A DNA stretch of 64,000 nucleotides, from contig CAIKHO010000030.1 of NCBI GenBank assembly GCA_903827245.1, forward strand, positions 103,743 to 167,742, in the 5' to 3' direction. Made by a program: the position numbers and the translations under genes. Shown here piece after piece: positions 33,257 through 40,356 of the stretch. The number at the start of each line of letters is the position of its first letter. Within the stretch, counting starts at the first letter, position 1. The notes beneath the pieces were generated by a model. That model saw only the letters and a list, made by a program, of their open reading frames with translations, had not been told where the DNA came from and did not search any database. Source of the DNA: an uncultured Opitutia bacterium. Its GTDB lineage: Bacteria > Verrucomicrobiota > Verrucomicrobiia > Opitutales > Opitutaceae.

Positions 33257-34324
33257 ATGAAATCCACCCCGCTTGTTCTTCTTGCCTCCCTCGCCTTTCT
33301 GGGCGCCTCCGCTTTCGGAGCCGACGCTCCGACGGCCAGTCCCATCATTCCCACGCCGCTCACGACCGGCCAGGTCATCCCCCTGTGGCCGGAGGGCGTT
33401 CCCGGATGGAAGGACATCGGCCCGGAAAAGGTGTCGGGCACGACCTACTCCAACATCAGCAATCCGCGTCTGATCGTCCACTCACCGCCGGCCGGCACAC
33501 CTTCCAGCGGCACGGCCATCGTTTTCTGCCCGGGCGGCGGCTACATCCACGTCAACGTTGGCGGCGGCATCGAGGACATCTTCAATCCGCTCGGCGTCAC
33601 CGTCTTCACCCTGCTCTACCGGTGCCAGGAATTCGGCGAGCCCGCTCCCCTCCAGGACGTGCTGCGCGCGGTCCGCCTCGTGCGCGCCCATGCGGCGGAG
33701 TTCGGACTCAACCCCGCGCACATCGGCGTACTGGGCGGCTCCGCCGGCTCCCATGTGGCGGGTTCGGCAGGCACCTTGTATGACGATCCGCTCGGCAAGA
33801 CCGGCTCGCCCCTCGACAGTGTCAGCGGCCGCCCGGACTTCATGATCCTGATCTTTTCCGTACTTTCCATGGAGGACCCCAACGCGAGTGCCCCATCGCG
33901 CAAGGCCCTCCTCGGGGCCAATCCCACACCGGAAATGATGGAGCATTATTCCATCGAAAGGCACGTCACGCCCAACACCCCGCCGGCCTTCCTCATCCAC
34001 ACGCAACAGGATACCACCGTGAAACTGGAGAACGAACTCCAGCTGTATGCGGCTCTGCGCAAAAACAATGTGCCTGCGGAACTGCACCTTTATCCGTTGG
34101 GAACCCACGGATCCGGCGAGGACCCCAACTTCGGGCCTACCGCCCTGTGGCCGAAATTGTGCGAGGAATGGATGCGCTTCAACGGCTGGGTCCCGACCTC
34201 GCCGACCTCGATGATGAAGGTGCAGACCGCCGCCGAGGCGACGGCCAGAGGCGCCAGGGCCGGTGGCCGACGGGGCACCCCGGCCGCCCGGGCGGATGGA
34301 ACTCCTTCCGCGACCGCAAAATAG
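33257..34324 (+). CDS. Secreted alpha/beta-hydrolase, acetylxylan esterase-like
   Basis: The protein has 355 residues with a signal peptide (MKSTPLVLLASLAFLGASAFG). Esterase landmarks are the oxyanion loop VFCPGGGYIHV, the nucleophile motif LGGSAGSHVA (Ser about residue 161), the acid in HTQQDTTVKLEN and the His in YPLGTHGSG, giving a plausible complete Ser-Asp-His triad. Relatives remove acetyl or feruloyl groups from plant polysaccharides (BD-FAE-like). The last 40 residues form an Arg/Gly/Ala tract (ARGARAGGRRGTPAARADGT) without an obvious domain. It may help remove acetyl esters before GH106-like enzymes act. Confidence 0.85.
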   Translation: MKSTPLVLLASLAFLGASAFGADAPTASPIIPTPLTTGQVIPLWPEGVPGWKDIGPEKVSGTTYSNISNPRLIVHSPPAGTPSSGTAIVFCPGGGYIHVNVGGGIEDIFNPLGVTVFTLLYRCQEFGEPAPLQDVLRAVRLVRAHAAEFGLNPAHIGVLGGSAGSHVAGSAGTLYDDPLGKTGSPLDSVSGRPDFMILIFSVLSMEDPNASAPSRKALLGANPTPEMMEHYSIERHVTPNTPPAFLIHTQQDTTVKLENELQLYAALRKNNVPAELHLYPLGTHGSGEDPNFGPTALWPKLCEEWMRFNGWVPTSPTSMMKVQTAAEATARGARAGGRRGTPAARADGTPSATAK

Positions 34325-34356
34325 TGCCACACCGGCCAGGCCGAGAGAACGAAGCG

Positions 34357-34437
34357 GTGTCGCACCAGGACGCGACGGCGCAACGCTTTCAAAACGGCAA
34401 TTGGGTCAGGCTCCGGGCGTGACGTCGTCGCGCGAAA
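34357..34437. repeat. Palindromic repeat family L, copy
   Basis: The arms GTGTCGCACCAGGACGCGAC and GGGCGTGACGTCGTCGCGCG are inverted around CTTTCAAAACGG. Compare 30163 and 53424. Confidence 0.65.
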
Positions 34438-34557
34438 CGGCCGGCTCGATCGGGCATGCGACCAGCCGCTCGGATCCGAATTTGCTCCTGCGCGCTCCCG
34501 CGCGGCGAGGTTCGGGCTTTCCAATCCCGGGCAATCGTCTTTCCCTCGGAATCTCCC

Positions 34558-35318
34558 ATGAGCCGCTTCGACCTCTCCTCCAGGATTGCCTTTGTCTCGG
34601 GGTCGTACCGGGGACTCGGTCTTGCGATCGCGGAGGGGCTCGCCGAGCACGGGGCCACGGTCGTGCTGAACGGACGCAACGCGGACGGTGTTGCCGCCGC
34701 TGTCGCGAAGCTGAGGCAGCGCAAGTTCGCCGCCTCGGGGTACGCGTTTGACGTAACGGACGAGGCCGCGGTGAAAGAAAATATCGCCGGATCGAGCGGG
34801 AGGTAGGACCGATCGACATCGTGGTGAACAGCGCTGGGATCAGCCCCCGACAACCCGCGGTGGATTTCAAGACCGAGGATTATCACGCCGTCCTTCGGAC
34901 CAACATCGACGGTGTGTTCTTCGTGAGCCGTGAGGCCGGCCGGGGCATGATCGCCCGCCGCCGCGGCAAGATCATCAGCCTCGGCTCCATCGCCGGCCAG
35001 ATGTCCCGGCCCTTGCTTGCACCGTACAGCGCAAGCAAGGGGGCCGTTCACCAGCTGACCAAGGGCCTCGCCGTCGAGTGGGCCCCGCACAACGTCCAGG
35101 TGAACGCGATCGCCCCCGGGTTGATCCGGAGCGACCTGACGGAAATCCTGCGGGACGACCCGGCCTTCGTAACCTGGTCGGAATCCCGTATCCCCGCGGG
35201 ACGATGGGGAAAGCCCGACGACATCGCGGGAGCCGCGATCTTCCTCGCTTCGTCCGCCGCAGACTACGTCACCGGCCACATCCTGGTCGTCGACGGCGGC
35301 TGGACCGCAACCTACTGA
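34558..35318 (+). pseudogene. SDR-family oxidoreductase (gluconate 5-dehydrogenase-like), frameshifted
   Basis: The N-terminal part (34558-34806) has the cofactor motif GSYRGLGLAIAEGLAEHG and the adenine pocket NGRNADG. The rest (34821-35318, other frame) has NSAGISP, the catalytic Ser and YSASKGAVHQL, and the terminal IAGAAIFLASSAADYVTGHI. Both are parts of one SDR; joining them needs one extra base near 34786-34790, where IAR-I-ER-EVGPID would read cleanly. The present frame stops at 34804. The motif set matches gluconate/2-deoxygluconate 5-dehydrogenases. A single-base assembly error is an equally good explanation as a real mutation, because both halves otherwise look intact. Confidence 0.82.
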
Positions 35319-35680
35319 AGGAACGCCAGGCAGCCCGCGGTGCTTGGCCACTGATTCCACGAATGCTCACAAAATCAAGGCCCGGCATCGGCTTGATTTG
35401 TGCGGTCAGTGCAACCCGTGGCTAAAATTTCCGGGCCTCCGAGGGCGCCCGAAGCGGCGGCGGCTTGAAACCAAAGCAGTCGGCTGGGGGCGACCTGCCT
35501 TGCCCCGAGTTTAGATGATTTGTCCTATTTCGTGGCATCTTCGGCTTGGTTTTCGAACTCTGGACATAAGGAGTTTTCGCGCTCCGCCTTCGGCGACTAA
35601 TGCCTGCCCCGTGCCCTGCGTGTCTCCGTTCAACGGCCCGGAAATTGCACCGATAGATAGGTTGTACCCATCGAACCGGC
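35319..35680. other. Intergenic region with weak inverted repeat
   Basis: This 362-bp stretch contains a weak inverted pair (CCACTGATTCCACGA with GTGCAACCCGTGG) near 35350-35415 and no convincing coding frame. Nothing else was recognised before the small gene at 35681. Confidence 0.4.
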
Positions 35681-35899
35681 ATGACCCAGCCCGATCCCGT
35701 CATTTACAGCGAGCTTCGCGTGATCAAGCAGATCATCAGCGATGAGACGTGGCTGGAAGGAGAGCGGCGCGGGTGCCGGGTTTCCCCGAATGACCCCGTG
35801 GTGCGGGAAAACACCTGCAAGGTCGTCCTCCGCATCGGCCAGCAAATGCGCGAGAGCATCCTGAGGAACAGCGGCGGGTCGGCCTGCAGCACCTCGTAG
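35681..35899 (+). CDS. Small conserved-looking protein, unknown
   Basis: The protein has 72 residues. VIYSELRVIKQIISDETWLEGERRG (split by eye as a helix-turn-helix-like unit) and NDPVVRENTCKVVLRIGQQMRE read as a plausible folded domain with charged surfaces. I recall similar short proteins in other bacteria but cannot name a family with confidence. No signal peptide or membrane segment. The gene is isolated between repeat A and a region of low content. Treat as a probable gene, function unknown. Confidence 0.5.
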   Translation: MTQPDPVIYSELRVIKQIISDETWLEGERRGCRVSPNDPVVRENTCKVVLRIGQQMRESILRNSGGSACSTS

Positions 35900-35944
35900 G
35901 CTGCCAGTCCGGGTGTATTTTCAAACCCCGCTCATCGTTCCGTG

Positions 35945-35999
35945 CTGGAGCAGCGACCTCCCGGTCGCTGTGCAGGGCGTCCGGGAGGTCGCGTCTCCA
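35945..35999. repeat. Palindromic repeat family A, full copy
   Basis: The arms TGGAGCAGCGACCTCCCGGT and CGTCCGGGAGGTCGCGTCTC are inverted, 55 bp overall. It follows the small gene at 35681. Confidence 0.85.
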
Positions 36000-36116
36000 T
36001 CGCGGCAATTTCGCCACACGACAAATGAAATGGGACAAGACCCCGGAGCTGAAAGCAGATCCTTGCTCGCGCTCCCTCCACGACGCTGACCCAGTCCTCG
36101 TCAACGACAGGCATAT

Positions 36117-36527
36117 TCAAAGGGGTTTCGCCCCTGCCCCGTACTGTTCGTCACTGACCTTTTCCAGCCAGTCCACCGGCTTTCCGTCGAGGTACTCCTG
36201 GATGGCGATGTGCGTCAGGGCCGTGGTGGGAGCGGCGCCGTGCCAGTGTTTCTCGCCCGGCGCGAACCAGACCACGTCGCCCGGCCGGATTTCCTCGATC
36301 GGGCCGCCCCAGCGCTGGGCCCGGCCGCAGCCCGCCGTCACGATCAGGGTCTGGCCGAGCGGATGGGTGTGCCAGGCCGTGCGGGCGCCGGGTTCAAAGG
36401 TCACGCTGTTGCCCGCGGCGCGCGCCGGAGCCGTGACCGGAAAGAGCGGGTCGATCCGCACGGTGCCGGTGAACCAGTCGGCGGGGCCTTTGCCCGAGGG
36501 TTGAGAACCACTTCTTTTGATTTCCAT
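36117..36527 (-). CDS. Cupin domain protein ((R)-mandelonitrile lyase-like)
   Basis: The protein has 136 residues forming one cupin barrel. Metal ligands are visible in [13 protein letters not shown] (two His) and in [17 protein letters not shown] (third His); Glu/Gln sits between them. [16 protein letters not shown] is typical of manganese cupins including bacterial mandelonitrile lyases. The reaction here is uncertain. It lies divergent from the AraC-type pseudogene at 36761, and such cupins are often regulated by, or regulate, adjacent AraC genes; the regulator is now broken. Confidence 0.85.
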   Translation of the reverse strand: MEIKRSGSQPSGKGPADWFTGTVRIDPLFPVTAPARAAGNSVTFEPGARTAWHTHPLGQTLIVTAGCGRAQRWGGPIEEIRPGDVVWFAPGEKHWHGAAPTTALTHIAIQEYLDGKPVDWLEKVSDEQYGAGAKPL

Positions 36528-36605
36528 GTTGGACTCCTGTTTTTGCTGAAATTTTGCCCGCTGATTTCAGGGATGGGCACTGATGTTGGGAACGGCCAGG
36601 CGGAC

Positions 36606-36691
36606 TTTTAACCACCGAGCCGCAAAGGACACGGAGAAAACAATTGATCGGCTGGGATCAACCTCTGCGTCCTCCGCGTCTCCGCGTGAAA
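36606..36691. repeat. Palindromic repeat family H, copy
   Basis: The arms CCACCGAGCCGCAAAGGACA and GCGTCCTCCGCGTCTCCGCG are inverted around a loop of about 30 bp. It lies between the cupin gene and the AraC remnant. Confidence 0.6.
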
Positions 36692-36760
36692 TCGACTCTG
36701 CATCGTCCGGTCCGACAGCCGTCGCCGCGATTGCAACTTGCCCCTCAGAGGCTTTGCTGA

Positions 36761-37362
36761 ATGCCGCGCCCGATCATGCCGGTTCCCGACACCACCTCCG
36801 CCGAGGCTCTCCACCGCTAGGCCGTCGGGAAGGTCATCGCCGCCAGCAAGGGCCCCGCGTGGCGGGACGTCCAGTTCACCGTGATGTCGCTGCCGCCGGC
36901 GGCAGAGGTTTTCACCATGCCAGCGTTCACGGAACCGTTCATCGCCTGGACGACCTCCGGTGAGGCCGAGACGCAGGAACGCGAAAACAACGGGTCCTGG
37001 CTGACCAGCCGCGTAAAAAAGGGCTCTATGTTCCTCACTGCAGCGGGCGCGCCGTACGACTTCCGCTACCGCACGCTCACGCCCGAGCCCTACGAGGAGG
37101 AGTTCAGTCCCGGGCGGCTCGCTGCGCACGCGGGCATGAGCGAGTTTCACTTCAACCGCCTGTTCAAGCGCGCCACGGGGGTTCCGCCGTCACAGTATCA
37201 AATCAAGCTCCGGATCGACACTGCGCGGCAACTCCTGCGCGAAACGAAAAAAGCGTGATCACGATCGCGAACGACGTCGGCTACTCCAACCCGAGCCATT
37301 TCGCGCAGCTCTTCCGCAAAGAAACCGGCCTTTCCCCCACCGACTACCGGCGCCAGCAGTAG
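36761..37362 (+). pseudogene. AraC-family regulator, triple-lesion pseudogene
   Basis: Three defects are seen. First, an in-frame TAG at 36818-36820 interrupts the N-terminal DTTSAEALHR...AVGKVIAASKG segment. Second, the ligand-binding domain passes straight from PYDFRYRTLTPEPYE into the first HTH (FSPGRLAAHAGMSEFHFNRL), so about 100 residues that normally lie between are missing. Third, the second HTH reads RETKKA-stop in frame, whereas one extra A in the A6 run near 37248 restores SVITIANDVGYSNPSHFAQL and the terminal TGLSPTDYRRQQ-stop. A regulator with three independent faults is very likely nonfunctional rather than misread. It is divergent from the cupin gene. Confidence 0.85.
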
Positions 37363-37749
37363 CCAGGCCGAAGCCGCCCGGGCCCGATCCTCCAATCATG
37401 GATAAGTTTGCCCCAGGCATGCCGAGTTCGATCCGAGGCGAGCCGAAGGTGTCAGGTCATCCATCCGGCCCACCGCCCTGCTTCCGCCAACGCCAGGCCA
37501 GCGATCCCAACGAACCGACTGGAGCCATTTCGCCACCCAAGGCGGCGGACGTCCGCATTTTTGCTTGCCCGCGTTTTTCCCTCTCCCGTACTCTTTTCGG
37601 CTACTCTGATGGCGGAGTAGGTTTTGGACCGGCGTTCTTTCCCCTCTGGCTTACTTTTCCGTGGTTTCCCGTGGCTCCGTCCCCGGCGAGGCCACCGGAC
37701 CGGAAAGCCACCGACGAAAGCACTGCAACAGGTTCCAGAACAATATGAT
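37363..37749. other. Gap before tRNA-Asn, nothing recognised
   Basis: This 387-bp stretch has short open frames but none with a protein-like composition or match to known families. The tRNA promoter should lie in its right end. No repeat family was found. Confidence 0.45.
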
Positions 37750-37824
<75 letters not shown>

Positions 37825-37993
37825 TTTCCTTCAAGGAGATGCACGGTTTCAAGCGTTTCCCAAAAAAACGTCTGTCCCTCTTCTGTCCCTCTTTTTGACT
37901 CCTCTATCTGCCCTGCCGTCCGCACACGACAGACCGGAGAGTGAACGTTTCAGATGACCCACGCCGCTTGGCCGGCTAGGGTCTGGCGATTTG

Positions 37994-38502
37994 TTAGGCT
38001 CTATATTTTTCAACGGAATCAATGGTCGCCTCCTGTCCGATATACTCATCGATCTGGACCCTGTGGCCTCTGGTCTTCTTGAACTCGGAAAGAAGGCTTG
38101 GAAACTCTGCTTCCAATCGAGCAACGGCATCGGGCAAAGAGTCGCGGATTCTTCCATATACGACCTCAAAATCAGAATCCGCGCGGATGGCGTCCCATGT
38201 CACGCCACTGTCCCAATCTCTGAAATCTTCTTGGTGACAAACAGCTCGATGTTCGCGAGACCGACATCGATTCCATCCTTCACGCAAACCTCTTCTTCCT
38301 TCCCGCTCCAGCGGAGCTTCACGCACAGGCTGCGGTGATGGCCGGCATATGCGCCAATCGTGAGGATGGCATATGGGGCGCGAAACCCAAAGATCAGCGG
38401 CTCAATCGTCTGCAAGGTGGTGCCACAGTCTCTCGCAATCGGTGCGAATTCTCGCTGCACCGCATCGCAATAGGCATCATCGGCATTTTGGAAGGGCCAC
38501 AT
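37994..38502 (-). pseudogene. Frameshifted hypothetical gene
   Basis: Two overlapping minus-strand frames look like one protein. The upstream part (38502 to about 38230) reads MWPFQNADDAYCDAVQREFA then PYAILTIGAYAGHHRSL and LANIELFVTKK; the downstream part (to 37994) reads DFRDWDSGVTWDAIRADSDF, DSLPDAVARLEAEFPSLLSE and VQIDEYIGQEATIDSVEKY. Both are charged, folded-looking sequences, and a frame change near 38225-38240 would join them. The family is not recognised. It might instead be two genes, or a sequencing error. The base composition seems lower in GC than in flanking genes. Confidence 0.5.
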
Positions 38503-38519
38503 ATTTTCTTTGCCTAACG

Positions 38520-38981
38520 TTAAAAATGACCCGCGCCGCGCAGCGGCATTGGGTCTGGTAACTGGTTCGGCTCCTGCTCCCGTTTCTTTAGAAATCGCAA
38601 GACACGGTCCGGAGACCAGGTGTTAAGGATGTCGGGAAAAAGATCAGGCTCTAGAATTGCAATCTTGCCTGCCGAGTAGGTGCGAACGAATAGCACCACC
38701 TTGGCCGGCTTCCCGTCCGCGGCCAGCTCGACGCGATCTGGCGGTAAAAACCTCCAGTGTCCTCGAAGGCCCCAGGAACCTTCAGACACCGCGGTGCCAT
38801 CCTTCGCTTCCTTGATGACATCGGTGAGCTGGTCGTAGGCGAAAGTACCATCTTGGCGAAGGTCAAGCGAGCGAGGCCAATACCCGTCGCTGTTCGTATA
38901 GGAGCCCGCGAGGTCATGCTCACTTACCGAGACGTGAACGCACCCGGAAAAAAGAAGTCCAATTGCGATGCACGCGCGCAT
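38520..38981 (-). CDS. Lipoprotein of unknown function
   Basis: The protein has 153 residues with a lipobox at the N-terminus (AIGLLFSGCVHVSV). The mature region reads like a beta-rich lipocalin or META-like domain: DLAGSYTNSDGYWPRSLDL, QDGTFAYDQLTD, EGSWGLRGHWRFLPPDRVEL and ILEPDLFPDILNTW. Such domains occur in lipoproteins of accessory regions. Attached to the outer or inner membrane. It lies in the low-GC-looking patch next to the frameshifted gene at 37994. Confidence 0.75.
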   Translation of the reverse strand: MRACIAIGLLFSGCVHVSVSEHDLAGSYTNSDGYWPRSLDLRQDGTFAYDQLTDVIKEAKDGTAVSEGSWGLRGHWRFLPPDRVELAADGKPAKVVLFVRTYSAGKIAILEPDLFPDILNTWSPDRVLRFLKKREQEPNQLPDPMPLRGAGHF

Positions 38982-39192
38982 GTTTCTTAGCCGAATAGTG
39001 TTATTAGCCGAAGAGGAGTGTACGGACGAATCGTGCAGCTCTCCCTAGTTTACGGGATTGTGAAATCATCGGGGCAAATTTTTGCTGGTCCATCGTGGCT
39101 CGCCTAAAAGCGCGATTTCGCATTTCTGTGAAGGATAACCGGGCGGGACGCTCTCTCAAGGTTGAACTGTTTCAGCAGCGTCGTAATTGCGG

Positions 39193-39426
39193 TCATGCTG
39201 TCAGCACCCGTGCGGATTCGATGAACGCGACCACGTCTGCCTCGTCGAACAGCACGACGCGCGCGTTGATCTTGTGCCGTGTAATCTTACCGGCATCGGC
39301 CCACCGAAAGATTGTGCGGGGACAGATGCCCAGCCGGTCGGCAATGGACTTGGCCTTGCTGAACTTGCGGCCCGCCAAGCCGTCGAATTGAGCAACCGGC
39401 GTGGCGAGTGATTTTGTCGTGGTCAT
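39193..39426 (-). CDS. Small helix-turn-helix (excisionase-like) DNA-binding protein
   Basis: The protein has 77 residues. An ATG at 39426 begins MTTTKSLATPVAQFDGLAGR; the winged-HTH follows as FSKAKSIADRLGICPRTIFR then WADAGKITRHKINARVVLF, with an EADVVAFIESARVL helix at the end. This pattern matches helix_turn_helix_17/excisionase-type proteins, often found on mobile elements. No integrase is seen. The gene starts back-to-back with the fliM fragment, overlapping its 5' end by about ten bases, which suggests recombination at that point. Confidence 0.75.
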   Translation of the reverse strand: MTTTKSLATPVAQFDGLAGRKFSKAKSIADRLGICPRTIFRWADAGKITRHKINARVVLFDEADVVAFIESARVLTA

Positions 39427-39934
39427 TGTGCTCGACGAATGGTGCAAGCAGTGGAAGGGCGAACAGGACCTGACTCCCGCGATCATCGGCCATGAAAACA
39501 ACGGCCAATTCCTGCTGACCGCCACGCAGGACGCGCTCTTCCTCGACCTTTCGTTCGAAGTGAATTTCGGCGGCTGCTTCGAGCAGATCCAGATCGGCGT
39601 GCCGTATTGCATGATCGAGCCGATGGTCAAACGGATCCGCGCGAACTGCCAGAAGAACACCCATGTGGTCGCCGCCCCGAAGCGCGCGACATGGCAGAAA
39701 TCCTACGAGCGCGTCGATGTCCCGGTCAGTGCGCAATGGGACGCGTTTGAAATGAACTTGCGCGAACTGACGTGCTTTCGCGTCGGTGACGTCGTTGAGA
39801 TGCCATCCAGGATCATCCAGCAGACCCAGGTGCTGATCAATGGCGTGCCGAAATTCAAGGGTTCCGTTGGGGTCGATGACGATCGGGTCTCCGTGCAAAT
39901 CGTCGCGAAGCTTCCGAAACCGGAAGAGGTGTGA
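39416..39934 (+). pseudogene. fliM: fliM fragment, flagellar motor switch, C-terminal part only
   Basis: The frame reads VVIVLDEWCKQWKGEQDL, GHENNGQFLLTA, LDLSFEVNFGGCFEQIQIGV and PYCMIEPMVKRI, then the SpoA/C-ring domain ELTCFRVGDVVEMPSRIIQQ, NGVPKFKGSVGVDDDRVSVQ. This matches the middle and C-terminal SpoA region of FliM. The N-terminal part (including the CheY-P-binding helix) is absent, and no start codon or flagellar gene is nearby. It lies in the decayed patch and probably became detached by rearrangement. A terminator follows at 40122. Confidence 0.8.
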
Positions 39935-40074
39935 CCGCCTCCGGCGGGCATCCGTCAGGCCGCGGCCTTCGAATCGGCCACGCTGCAACTGATGCGGTCC
40001 ATCCGCGCGGCTACTGCACGGGTCCACCGAAAGATTTCATTTGCGAAATCCCAAATGCGACCGATGGTGAGGTC

Positions 40075-40099
40075 ATATCCCCCGCCTAGCGGGGGATAT
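40075..40099. repeat. Short perfect hairpin
   Basis: A 9-bp perfect inverted repeat ATATCCCCC/GGGGGATAT with a seven-base centre, near the end of a 38-codon open frame. Possible RNA structure upstream of the terminator; role unknown. Confidence 0.6.
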
Positions 40100-40121
40100 T
40101 TGGGGTAACTAAGAAAGCAAT

Positions 40122-40158
40122 GCCCGCCGTGTAGGGGTACACGGCGGGCTCTTTTTTT
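40122..40158 (+). terminator. Rho-independent terminator
   Basis: A 12-bp stem GCCCGCCGTGTA/TACACGGCGGGC with a tight GGGG loop is followed by CTCTTTTTTT. It would end transcription entering from the fliM fragment and insulate the kinase gene downstream. Confidence 0.9.
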
Positions 40159-40356
40159 GCCCGAAATCCGGCCTCCGGCGTCGCCGGATCGCGTTTGCCC
40201 TTAATTCCCGCCCGATCGCTCCGAAGGGAATAGCCCAGAGCCCTTCGATGTGAATCCCCCCGGGTCAATGACAGGAGCGCACCACGCGAGCATGCGTCGG
40301 CAGTTGCCGGGCGCCGGCCATCCGTGCGCAACGCCCATCCGGGACCAGGAACAAAA

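Noticed and set aside
37240..37256. Programmed frameshifting at the A-run in the AraC-type gene
   Set aside because: The same gene also has a nonsense codon and a large internal loss, so decay explains it better.
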